NCBI GenBank assembly: GCA_003482905.1
Contig: DMXM01000006.1
Coordinates: 1-64,000 of the forward strand
Direction of reading: 5' to 3'
DNA length: 64,000 nt
Source of the DNA: Elusimicrobiota bacterium
GTDB lineage: Bacteria > Elusimicrobiota > Elusimicrobia > Elusimicrobiales > UBA9959
How positions within the stretch are numbered: position 1 is the stretch's first letter; each line of letters opens with the position of its first letter. The notes under the pieces are model-generated. The model did not search any database, was not told the origin of the DNA, and saw nothing but the letters and a program-made list of their open reading frames with translations. Shown piece after piece: positions 51,006 through 58,043 of the stretch. A program made the translations under genes and the position numbers.

Positions 51006-51033
51006 TTGATAACAATGGCAGAGATGATAAAAT
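51006..51033 (+). promoter_or_regulatory. Promoter of the amidase gene
   Basis: TTGATA (51006-51011) and TAAAAT (51028-51033) are 16 bp apart, followed by an AAGGAT ribosome site just before ATG 51046. CTTAGGCCCT and CCCTTGA just upstream echo family C repeat sequence. Confidence 0.6.
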
Positions 51034-51045
51034 AGAAGCAAGGAT

Positions 51046-51834
51046 ATGAGACACCTCGCTTATATATTAACGGCGGTCCTAGCGTGGGGAACCGCCCCGG
51101 GAGCCCGGGCGGCGGACTGGCAGAGCCTGCCGGCCTCAGCCTACAAAATGAAAGATATGACGGCCTCGCTGCCCCTGCCGGCCGCTCCCGCGGCAGAAAA
51201 GGGCCGCAGACTGGTCTGCATAGACCCAGGCCACCCGAATAGCTATAGCAACGGCCTCACCCAGATTAACGGCACAAACGAAACCCGCATCAATTGGCAG
51301 GTGGCCCTGAAACTGGAGCAAACCCTTAAAGAAAAAGGCTTTGACGTAGTAATTACCAAGAACGCCGAATTGCAATCCGTAGAGAACAAAGAGCGCGCCC
51401 TGATCTGCAACCGGTCCGGCGCCACCCTCGCCGTGCACCTGCACTGTGAAACCACCCCTGGCAGCGGCTATGCCCTGTACTATCCGGACAGGGAAGGCAC
51501 ATTCAACTACAATAACGACCCCGACATCGGATACAAAGGCCCCACCCCACCGGTAATTGCCGGCAGCCGCCTGCTGGCCCAAGCGGTTCAGACCGGCATG
51601 CGGGCAAAACTGGCCGGCCTCCTGAACGACCTGGGCATAAAAGGCGATTCACACACCCAGGTAGGCGCCAACCAAGGAGCCCTCACATTCTCCATATTCT
51701 CGCAGATCCCCACCCTAACCATAGAAATGGCCGTGCTCACCAACAAGCACGACGCCGCCTTCATAAAATCCCCGGAAGGCCAGCAAAAAATGGCCCAAGC
51801 CATAGCCTCCGGCATCCAACTCTCCGCCCGGTAA
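51046..51834 (+). CDS. N-acetylmuramoyl-L-alanine amidase (Amidase_3)
   Basis: A 262-residue exported zinc amidase. Signal peptide residues 1-22 (AYILTAVLAWGTAPGARA) is followed by the Amidase_3 domain: RRLVCIDPGHPNSYSNG (zinc His), NGTNETRINWQVALKLEQ (zinc Glu), LAVHLHCE (zinc His) and TLTIEMAVLTNKHDAAFI with the catalytic Glu. It cleaves peptide stems from peptidoglycan in the periplasm. No SPOR or LysM targeting domain is present. It has its own promoter and is followed by a strong hairpin. Confidence 0.95.
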   Translation: MRHLAYILTAVLAWGTAPGARAADWQSLPASAYKMKDMTASLPLPAAPAAEKGRRLVCIDPGHPNSYSNGLTQINGTNETRINWQVALKLEQTLKEKGFDVVITKNAELQSVENKERALICNRSGATLAVHLHCETTPGSGYALYYPDREGTFNYNNDPDIGYKGPTPPVIAGSRLLAQAVQTGMRAKLAGLLNDLGIKGDSHTQVGANQGALTFSIFSQIPTLTIEMAVLTNKHDAAFIKSPEGQQKMAQAIASGIQLSAR

Positions 51835-51835
51835 A

Positions 51836-51870
51836 AATTGAGAGCCCCCGCGGACGGGGGCTCTTCAATT
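51836..51870 (-). terminator. Long GC-rich terminator shared by the amidase and the candidate ncRNA
   Basis: AATTGAGAGCCCCCG (51836-51850) pairs with CGGGGGCTCTTCAATT (51855-51870), nearly perfect, with loop CGGA. On the minus strand the stem is followed by TCAATTTTT, so it works well for minus-strand transcription; on the plus strand it follows the amidase stop. Confidence 0.9.
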
Positions 51871-52253
51871 GGCACACGGGCCAGGGTACTTAGTGACCGC
51901 AGCTGCACACCGCGTAAGGAGCGAACCGGAGACCAGAGGCGCCAGAGCGCCCAAGACCAAGAGCCGGAACACTCAACCCGGGGGCCGCAACCGCCGAAGG
52001 CGGGCCGCCGAACCAGGACCCCGGCGAACGCGCCGCCCGAAAGGGCGGGAGACGTACCGGAGAACACCCCGTAGAACGCAAGCCGGCAATCACCGCAGAA
52101 ACGCCGACGCCGCAAGAACGCCGACCAAAGAACGCTGGCCGCGAACCGGGGGAAACCGCGCCGGGGGCCGGGGCAAAGCCCTAAACCCTCAACCACCGAG
52201 ATCAGCTCGACCGCACACCGAAACCGCCGACGCATTTGAAAGATCAGGACTAC
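51836..52253 (-). ncRNA. Candidate noncoding RNA, about 415 nt, unknown class
   Basis: A consensus promoter (TTGACA, 17 bp, TATACT) at 52260-52288 on the minus strand and a strong terminator at 51836-51870 bracket a region with no convincing gene. Potential stems include CGCCC-N4-GGGCG near 52040, CCGCC-GAA-GGCGG near 51990-52002, GGCGC-CAGA-GCGCC near 51930-51945 and several short, similar GC hairpins in 52060-52150 containing GCGTTCT-like loops. It matches none of tmRNA, RNase P, SRP RNA or 6S RNA signatures I know. Open frames crossing it are Arg/Ser/Pro-rich and look like shadows. Whether the plus strand is transcribed instead is not excluded, because that strand carries A-rich loops. Confidence 0.55.
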
Positions 52254-52259
52254 ATTACG

Positions 52260-52288
52260 AGTATAACAGGCGCACCTTGACTTGTCAA
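52260..52288 (-). promoter_or_regulatory. Consensus promoter with overlapping dyad
   Basis: On the minus strand TTGACA (52283-52288) and TATACT (52260-52265) are exactly 17 bp apart. The -35 lies within an inverted repeat CCTTGAC/GTCAAGG (52275-52290), a possible operator. The predicted start is near 52253. Confidence 0.75.
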
Positions 52289-52315
52289 GGGGTAAAATAA
52301 AAAAAATAATTTAAA

Positions 52316-54199
52316 TTAAAACTCCGCCTCATCCGGCACGTCGGATGAAGCCGTTTTTACGGGCGCCTTGCCCGCGATGGCGTCCAGAAACAACTGCCCG
52401 TATTTCTCTACGCGCTTTTCACCCATGCCCTTCATGCCGCGCAGTTCATCCAAGGTTTGCGGCTTGGCGGCGGCCATTTCTATAAGGACGGTGTCGTGAC
52501 AGATGACATAGGGAGGAATGCCTTTCTTGTCGGCCACACCGCGGCGCAAAGCGCGCAGTTTCTCGAACAGATCCTTATCCGTCTCCTGGAAATTTACACC
52601 TTGGCTCTCGGCCTTCTTGAGGGCCTTGGACTTCTTTTTGCCGGCCTTGGGCGGCACGGGCAGCCCCAGCCTCACCGTCCCCTTGTTCTGGCAAAGCGCG
52701 CGGCCCTCCGCAGTAATGCGCAGCAGGGGGTACTCGCTGTCTTCGGTCACCTCAAGGAAATCCTGGACAATAAGCTGGTCTATCCAGGACCTGACCGCCG
52801 GCTCGCCAGCCTCTTTAAGCAGGCCGAACACCTGAAGTTTGTCGTGGCCGTTGCCGGTCATGCGGTCATTGGGGCGGCCCAGCAGCAGATTCACCACATA
52901 GCCGGTGCCGTAGCGGCCCTCGGCGCGCCAGGCGGCGCTTAAAACTTTTTTAGCCGTCAGCAAAGCTTCATCGTCCGACAGTCCCTTGGTCTCTCCAAGA
53001 CACACATCACAGGCCCCGCAACCCTCTTCTGCCCGCGCCTCCACGGGATAAGGCGCGCTGAAATGCTCGGCCAGCTGGCCGTGGCGGCACACCGGCGCCA
53101 CGGCGAAACGCCCGATATCCCGCAATTGTTTTTCCAGCGCCCGCTCGCGCTCGGCGCTGAGCGTAACGTCCTTCTTGGCCATCCAGCGGTGCATGGCCAG
53201 GTCCGCGGCCGAAAAAAGCAGCGTGCAATCCGCGGGCAGCCCGTCGCGCCCGGCGCGGCCGCTCTCCTGCTGGTAATGCTCCACCGAGCGCGGCGTATTG
53301 GCGTGCACCACGTAACGCACATTGGAGCGGTCTATACCCATGCCGAAAGCGATGGTGGCCACAATAACGTCCAGCCGCTCGTTCACAAAATCGTCCTGGG
53401 CTTTACGGCGATCTTCGGCGTTCAGTCCGGCGTGGTAAGCGGCGCTGGAAACCCCTTCCTTCTTAAGATTAGCGGCCAGGCGCTCCACGTCTTTGCGGGT
53501 TTGGGCGTAAACTATGCCCCCCTCGCCTTTGTGGGCGCGCACAACTTCCAACACCTGCTTCGACTGGTCCCGGCGCGGGAAGGCGCGGTAAACAAGGTTG
53601 GGCCGGTCAGGGTGGCCTATGAGTATCTCCGGCGAACGCAGCGCCAATTGGGCGCGTATATCTTCCTGCACTATAGGCGTGGCCGTGGCGGTAAGGGCCA
53701 TGCGCGCGGCTTTGGGGAAATGGTCCAGCGCCTCCGTCAGGCGGCGGTATTCGGGGCGGAACTCGTGGCCCCAGTGGGATACGCAGTGAGCCTCGTCCAC
53801 GGCGGCAAGGACAAGGCGCGGGGCTATGGTTCCGTAAAGGTCACCGGTGAGCAGGCGCTCGGGGCTGACATAAAGAAGTTCCGTCTTGCCGTCGGCCAGG
53901 TTCTGATAGACTTCGCGTTTGGGGCCCACTTTCAAATTGGAATGCAGGGCGTCGGCGGCCAGGCCAACCTCGCGCGCGGCGGCCACCTGGTCGTCCATCA
54001 GGGCAATAAGCGGTGACACCACCAGCACCAGGCCCTTACCCATGGCCGCCGGCAACTGATAACAAAGGCTCTTTCCGCCGCCGGTGGGAAGAACCACCAG
54101 GCAATCCCGCCCGGCCAGCGCTGCCTCTATGGCCTCTCTCTGGAGCGGCTTAAAGGTGTCGTACCCCCAGCGCTTTTTTAATATCTCCTCGGGTTGCAT
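52316..54199 (-). CDS. recQ: RecQ-family ATP-dependent DNA helicase
   Basis: A 627-residue 3'-5' SF2 helicase. Motif I is VLPTGGGKSLCYQLPA, DEAH is VDEAHCVSHWGHEFRPEY, motif VI is QESGRAGRDG. The RecQ zinc site ends CGACDVCLG, then a winged-helix RQC region and a C-terminal HRDC (KGIPPYVICHDTVLIEMAAA). It unwinds forks and recombination intermediates. The extended -10 TGCTATACT lies 6 bp before ATG 54199, so the mRNA may be leaderless. A CGACAC dyad follows upstream. Confidence 0.97.
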   Translation of the reverse strand: MQPEEILKKRWGYDTFKPLQREAIEAALAGRDCLVVLPTGGGKSLCYQLPAAMGKGLVLVVSPLIALMDDQVAAAREVGLAADALHSNLKVGPKREVYQNLADGKTELLYVSPERLLTGDLYGTIAPRLVLAAVDEAHCVSHWGHEFRPEYRRLTEALDHFPKAARMALTATATPIVQEDIRAQLALRSPEILIGHPDRPNLVYRAFPRRDQSKQVLEVVRAHKGEGGIVYAQTRKDVERLAANLKKEGVSSAAYHAGLNAEDRRKAQDDFVNERLDVIVATIAFGMGIDRSNVRYVVHANTPRSVEHYQQESGRAGRDGLPADCTLLFSAADLAMHRWMAKKDVTLSAERERALEKQLRDIGRFAVAPVCRHGQLAEHFSAPYPVEARAEEGCGACDVCLGETKGLSDDEALLTAKKVLSAAWRAEGRYGTGYVVNLLLGRPNDRMTGNGHDKLQVFGLLKEAGEPAVRSWIDQLIVQDFLEVTEDSEYPLLRITAEGRALCQNKGTVRLGLPVPPKAGKKKSKALKKAESQGVNFQETDKDLFEKLRALRRGVADKKGIPPYVICHDTVLIEMAAAKPQTLDELRGMKGMGEKRVEKYGQLFLDAIAGKAPVKTASSDVPDEAEF

Positions 54200-54203
54200 T
54201 TAT

Positions 54204-54250
54204 ATAGTATAGCAGACAAAGGCGACAGCCTGGTGTCGCGATGGTTTTAT
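54204..54250. repeat. Family A repeat (CGACAC dyad), copy upstream of recQ
   Basis: The dyad GCGACA-GCCTGG-TGTCGC (54222-54239) is adjacent to ATAGTATAGCAGACAAA (54204-54220). The minus-strand flank reads TTTGTCTGCTATACTAT and supplies the predicted recQ -10. The dyad half-sites match those at 36491 and 40071. Confidence 0.75.
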
Positions 54251-54266
54251 GCCAAAATCCGAAAAA

Positions 54267-54333
54267 CTAGCCGAAAAGGTAGAGTTCCTCTTCAGCGCGG
54301 GTGATGCCGGTGTAAAGCCAGCGACAGAACTGA
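54267..54333 (-). pseudogene. 3' remnant of a RecD/UvrD-like helicase gene
   Basis: The minus strand encodes QFCRWLYTGITRAEEELYLF followed by Gly and a TAG stop (54267-54269). This is the motif VI region and C-terminal end of RecD-like and UvrD-like helicases (WLYTAITRAR in relatives). It has no start and is separated from its 5' remnant by the element at 54340-54505; the whole middle of the gene is gone. Confidence 0.7.
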
Positions 54334-54339
54334 TGAGTG

Positions 54340-54505
54340 CTTTAAAACATTGAACCGGTGCCAATTTATCACCAGTTCCGTTTTCTCCCCCTCCGATAGC
54401 CGAAAAATATATTCCTCCGGGAACCGCAATTGGTAGTGGGCTAGATTAGAGGGCCAGGGCCACCCATATTTCATTCAACCCAGTTGAAATAGTTATGTGT
54501 CCCCA
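54340..54505 (-). mobile_element. Remnant of an ORF6N-bearing element with family B end
   Basis: The minus-strand frame encodes RFPEEYIFRLSEGEKTELVI and the following WHRFNVLKHS, which resemble the ORF6N domain found in phage antirepressors and mobile elements (RFPEDFMFQLTEEE in relatives). The left end at 54486-54505 is GGGGACACATAACTATTT on the minus strand, a half-copy of the family B repeat. The fragment sits between two pieces of a helicase gene and has lost its N- and C-terminal parts, so it is not functional. Confidence 0.6.
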
Positions 54506-54623
54506 TCCACCCCTTGCCGGTGCCGGCGTAGCCACCCAGCGTGATAAAGCGGCCGCGCCCCGGGTCTTTATACCAGGCCAGCAGGCTTGAAAGCGCTTTT
54601 TCTTGATCTTCGGATAGTTGCAT
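54480..54623 (-). pseudogene. 5' remnant of a helicase gene truncated at Walker A
   Basis: A 47-codon frame starting MQLSEDQEKALSSLLAWYKD and reaching ITLGGYAGTGK, the beginning of a RecD2/AAA_30-type helicase with Walker A. Immediately after GK the expected Thr is replaced by GWMGTHNYF from the family B element end, with a stop soon after. The gene is therefore broken inside the ATP-binding loop. Confidence 0.75.
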
Positions 54624-54670
54624 GCGGGGATCTATTAACGAAACCTTAACTAAATGTGATTATCACGCAA

Positions 54671-55357
54671 TTAACCCTGCCACAGGGTTTTCAGTATTAC
54701 CTTTATCCGTTCAACCCGCCCGGAGGTACCGGAGGGGGAGCGCAGGTTTCCCTCAAGGCTCTCAAAGAACCGCTCATCCTTCAGGAACTCCGAGAATTTA
54801 ACAGCCAGGTAGCCTTTGACTTTGGCTGGGGCGTGTAACACCTCCCCGGCAATATTCTCCGCGCCATCGAGGACGGTAATAATGTCTTCCATGTCCGGGC
54901 TGGTCAGAAAATCTCCACGCCCCCTATCGAGAAATGCCTCTATTTTAGAGGCCAGGAAGTACGGCGGCGTAAAGACACGGATCTTTCCGACGCCGGAGAG
55001 GTTAACAACCTGTGAATTAACGTAACCGTCCGGATACCAGCTGTTCTTAAAACTCAAAACAGAACCCTCGGTGGGCATAATGTCGGCGGTAAGTCCATGG
55101 TACTTCCACCGGCAAATAGGGGCGTTCTCCTCCATCATGTGCCGGAAACCGAGCTTCTCCAGGTTCGCCTCAAGTTTATAATACTGCCCCCTGGTAACGA
55201 TCTCGATCACACAGTCGACATCTTCCGTAGGACGAACCGTTTGGGCCGCGGGGTCGGTCAGATACAATGAGACCGTGCTGCCGCCGACAAACACAACTTT
55301 GTCCTTGAGGTGGCCAAGCCCATTCGCAACAACTGCGAGCATCTCGAGATTTTTCAT
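54671..55357 (-). CDS. AbiEii/AbiGii-type nucleotidyltransferase
   Basis: A 228-residue protein with the polymerase-beta nucleotidyltransferase core: VVFVGGSTVSLYL (G25 G26 S27) and RPTEDVDCVIE (D46, D48 as metal ligands), then GFRHMMEE and DIMPTEGSVL. This resembles the AbiEii/DUF1814 toxins of type IV toxin-antitoxin modules, which modify tRNA or other targets. It overlaps the preceding winged-helix gene by an ATGA, so the two are one unit; the usual AbiEi antitoxin is not present. Confidence 0.85.
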   Translation of the reverse strand: MKNLEMLAVVANGLGHLKDKVVFVGGSTVSLYLTDPAAQTVRPTEDVDCVIEIVTRGQYYKLEANLEKLGFRHMMEENAPICRWKYHGLTADIMPTEGSVLSFKNSWYPDGYVNSQVVNLSGVGKIRVFTPPYFLASKIEAFLDRGRGDFLTSPDMEDIITVLDGAENIAGEVLHAPAKVKGYLAVKFSEFLKDERFFESLEGNLRSPSGTSGRVERIKVILKTLWQG

Positions 55358-55884
55358 TTAACCGTCTTTAAAAGCCTTTTCTCCAGTTCCCGGGCGGCAA
55401 TGGCCTGCTCACGGGCGCGGCCGGCCCTTATCGCGTCAAGCAGGGCCAGCAACTCATAAAGAGCTGGGTCTTTTTCGGCCGCCTGCGGCACATTGCCGTA
55501 AAGAGGCTCTATTGATTGTCCACGAACCCTGCCTGTGTCACAAGGCCAGACATACATATCGCTTTCGGAAGATACTATCCGCCCGGCCAGCGGTGCGGCG
55601 GAGTGGGAGGTGGGCATTCCTCTTGAAACAGGCCCCGGACGGGCCGGGAAGACATATTTGAGCCCATGCACAAGGAACTCCAACAGAGCGCCCCTCATAA
55701 CCTTCTTCTTCGCGGAATCCAGGAACCCCACCGTACGGCAGCGATTCAGCGCGAAGCTTATCTCCCCCTGCGACAGGCCCAATGAGGATACCAGGTCCTT
55801 ATGCCGCCATTTCCCATCACCCAGAGCGACCAGCTTCAGAAGGATCACGATATCCTGCGGTTTTATGCCGTTAAAAGGTCTCAT
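55354..55884 (-). CDS. Winged-helix DNA-binding protein, probable antitoxin/regulator of the NTase
   Basis: A 176-residue protein. The N-terminal 65 residues are a MarR/wHTH-like domain: KPQDIVILLKLVALGDGKWR, HKDLVSSLGLSQGEISFALN and RCRTVGFLDSAKKKVM. The central part is Pro/Ser-rich, then a helical C-terminus (LLALLDAIRAGRAREQAIAA). A promoter with a palindrome over its -35 precedes it, and the AbiEii-like gene overlaps its end. This fits an autoregulated antitoxin, although no toxicity data can be seen in sequence. Start ATG 55884 lies 6 bp after TATAAT, so the mRNA may be leaderless. Confidence 0.82.
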   Translation of the reverse strand: MRPFNGIKPQDIVILLKLVALGDGKWRHKDLVSSLGLSQGEISFALNRCRTVGFLDSAKKKVMRGALLEFLVHGLKYVFPARPGPVSRGMPTSHSAAPLAGRIVSSESDMYVWPCDTGRVRGQSIEPLYGNVPQAAEKDPALYELLALLDAIRAGRAREQAIAARELEKRLLKTVK

Positions 55885-55890
55885 ACTGAG

Positions 55891-55924
55891 ATTATAGCAG
55901 ACGTTATTACATATTGCAATATGT
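55891..55924 (-). promoter_or_regulatory. Promoter and operator of the winged-helix/NTase pair
   Basis: On the minus strand TTGCAA (55914-55919) and TATAAT (55891-55896) are 17 bp apart, with an extended TGC before TATAAT. A perfect 16-bp palindrome ACATATTGCAATATGT (55909-55924) covers the -35, a likely autoregulatory operator. Confidence 0.8.
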
Positions 55925-55994
55925 GATATTTAAATCTTTTAAAAGCATACTCCATTCAATAGGGAAGAGAATCAGCGCCCCCACTCACCCATTA

Positions 55995-57278
55995 TTAGAA
56001 CGAAACGCCGGCCGTAAGCTGGATTAGCAGTTTGGCGCCGGAGAAGGTGTATTCGCTGTGGGCCGGGCCCAGGAAGGCGTTAACCAGACAACCGGCCGAG
56101 AAGTCATTGAGGTTCTTGTAGCTGACTCCGGTGGAGAGCACGCCGGAACTGTCGTTGAGGTTGCGGATATAGTTCATGTTCAGCGTCATGTCCGTTATAA
56201 TGAACCGGCTGACGCTGGTGAACACCGCCCCGTAATACCGCGCAAGGTAATTGGGTTCGTAAAGACCGTTGCCCAGCAGGAACTGTGCCTTGGTGCCGGC
56301 CGGCAGCAAAAGCGCCAGCGGCCCGGAGAAGGCGTAAGCGGCCTTATCCCTGAAAGGGTTTTTAGTGTAACCGGTCTGGTTGTAGAAGAACTCCGTGCCC
56401 ACGTTAAGCCGGTCGTTGAAATTGCCCAGGCGGAAGCCGCGGCTGAGGTTGAGCGCGGCTTTGGTGACCCACTCGTCCCGTTTCCTGTAAGTTTCCAGCG
56501 TACCGCCGTTATCGCGGATAAAACGCGTATTGTCCCGGCGGGCGGCGCTGACCTCGCCGGCTATGTCAACGCGGCCAAGGCGGCTGGACAGGTCGTAGCC
56601 GAAGACAGGACGGCGGTTGCGCTTGGCCCAGCCGGAGAAGGCCATTTCCGTTTTGCCGGTGAGCAGTTCCAACTTTAGCGCACCGCCCAGGTCGCGGTCC
56701 TCACCGGCGCTGCCGGTGTCCAGGAATCCGTAAATATTATAGGCCGTGCCGAAAGGCGCGTGGAATTTAACGCCGTAGGCTCCGTCCCGGTAGCCTATCT
56801 TGCGCGTGAAGGTCTTCTTTTCCACGTTGATAAGGTCGGTGGGGTTCCACAGGGCGCAACGGCCCCATTGCAGCACCTGTTTGCCGGTGCGGAAATAAAC
56901 GCGGCGATTTAGATTGAAGTCCAGGAAGACCTCGCGCAGCACGGAGGTGGTCTGGCGGGCCTTGGACTGGTAAGTAGCCTCCATGTTGGCGAAAGCCTTA
57001 ACGCCCCCCTTCAGGCGTGCGTCCAGCATGATATTGCCCACTATATATGAATTGAACGGGTTGCCGGCGGAGGTGCTGTAAACCACGTCCTCCATAACGC
57101 TGATCACCTCGCCGGAGAAGCCCAGTGTCCTCTTATCCTCCGGTGCGGCGGGGGCCGCGGCGGCCTGGGTGACGACCTCGCTGCTACCGAACATCTCAAG
57201 TTCGGAGGCGGCGTCCTCCGCGTAAGCGGCGCCGGGGAGGAGGGCCAGGGCCAGGAGCAGTGCCTTATTTATTTTCAT
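55995..57278 (-). CDS. DUF1302-like outer-membrane beta-barrel protein
   Basis: A 427-residue exported protein. Signal peptide residues 1-20, then a linker rich in Ala/Pro and barrel strands beginning LGFSGEVISVMEDVVYST. The block REVFLDFNLNRRVYFRTGKQ, followed by VLQWGRCALWNPTDLINVEK, resembles DUF1302-type outer-membrane proteins (GRQVVxWGxxxxxNPTD). The C-terminus ends LTAGVSF, an outer-membrane signal with Phe. It is the last gene of the minus-strand transport operon, overlapping the LolA-like gene by 4 bp, so it may be the outer-membrane end of that pathway (inference). Confidence 0.82.
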   Translation of the reverse strand: MKINKALLLALALLPGAAYAEDAASELEMFGSSEVVTQAAAAPAAPEDKRTLGFSGEVISVMEDVVYSTSAGNPFNSYIVGNIMLDARLKGGVKAFANMEATYQSKARQTTSVLREVFLDFNLNRRVYFRTGKQVLQWGRCALWNPTDLINVEKKTFTRKIGYRDGAYGVKFHAPFGTAYNIYGFLDTGSAGEDRDLGGALKLELLTGKTEMAFSGWAKRNRRPVFGYDLSSRLGRVDIAGEVSAARRDNTRFIRDNGGTLETYRKRDEWVTKAALNLSRGFRLGNFNDRLNVGTEFFYNQTGYTKNPFRDKAAYAFSGPLALLLPAGTKAQFLLGNGLYEPNYLARYYGAVFTSVSRFIITDMTLNMNYIRNLNDSSGVLSTGVSYKNLNDFSAGCLVNAFLGPAHSEYTFSGAKLLIQLTAGVSF

Positions 57279-58039
57279 TTGCTCAGGTTCTCCAGGTAAG
57301 CCTTGGTGAATATCTTGTCGTCCAGTTTGCCGGGGACCAGGCTGGAGATCTCCACTATGGTCTTGTTGCCTTTTTCGAACTCGTCTATGAACAGCTGTTT
57401 TACCGGCACAAAGCGGCCTTCCAGTTCGGTGAACTTCAGGAAATAGGCGGTCTGCATCAGCGTTCCGGACAAAGAATACGACTCTTGTTTCAGCAGAAGA
57501 TTGTTGTCGCGGCGGGTCCAGAAGATCTGGCGCGGGTAGTCCACGTCGTTCACCCTGGCTTCCACCTCAAAGCGGTTCACCGCCACCTTCCCCAGCAGCT
57601 CCTCCGAGAATTTCTCCGCGCCGGAGGGGTCCGCCACAGGCCCGTACAGCTCTTCCAGCTTGCGGGTCTCGAAGTCGTCGCTGTGCGCGTCGGAGCCGCC
57701 GATGCTCTCGTCGCGGTTGACGTGCTGGAAGGTGCGGGTGTTCTTACGGTACATCCAGAAATTGTCGCCCACGCGCAGGTAGCCGTTGCCCTTTTCGTTC
57801 TCGGGCGCGTTCATCACTATCAGGAAGGCGTCGTCGGAGTCGCGCCTGAAATAGGCCATGTTTATTATCTTGGTGCCCTGCCCGGCGCGCTGCTGCGTAA
57901 GCGTCACGTCGGCCCGCACGTCCTTCTTCAGCTTATAGTTGGCGTCTATGGCCTTAAGAATGGGCGTAACGCGGCTGGCGGCGCTGGCCCGGCCGGCTGG
58001 GAAGAGAATAATAAGCGCGAACAGAATATGTTTCATCAT
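57275..58039 (-). CDS. LolA-like periplasmic lipoprotein/lipid carrier
   Basis: A 254-residue exported protein of the outer-membrane lipoprotein-sorting type (COG2834/PF17131-like). Signal peptide residues 1-20. The half-barrel pattern is RADVTLTQQRAGQGTKIINM, then FLIVMNAPENEKGNGYLRVG, DNFWMYRKNTRTFQHV, and SDAHSDDFETRKLEELYG. LolA-like proteins carry lipoproteins or lipids between membranes. Its position beside two LolCDE-type permeases and an outer-membrane barrel suggests a dedicated export route. It overlaps the barrel gene by 4 bp and is 4 bp after the permease. Confidence 0.88.
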   Translation of the reverse strand: MMKHILFALIILFPAGRASAASRVTPILKAIDANYKLKKDVRADVTLTQQRAGQGTKIINMAYFRRDSDDAFLIVMNAPENEKGNGYLRVGDNFWMYRKNTRTFQHVNRDESIGGSDAHSDDFETRKLEELYGPVADPSGAEKFSEELLGKVAVNRFEVEARVNDVDYPRQIFWTRRDNNLLLKQESYSLSGTLMQTAYFLKFTELEGRFVPVKQLFIDEFEKGNKTIVEISSLVPGKLDDKIFTKAYLENLSK

Positions 58040-58043
58040 TGTC

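Noticed and set aside
51869..52300. 143-codon plus-strand open frame in the amidase-recQ gap
   Set aside because: Arg/Pro-rich with no ribosome site and stop-free in several frames because of base bias; the minus-strand promoter and terminator fit a noncoding RNA better.
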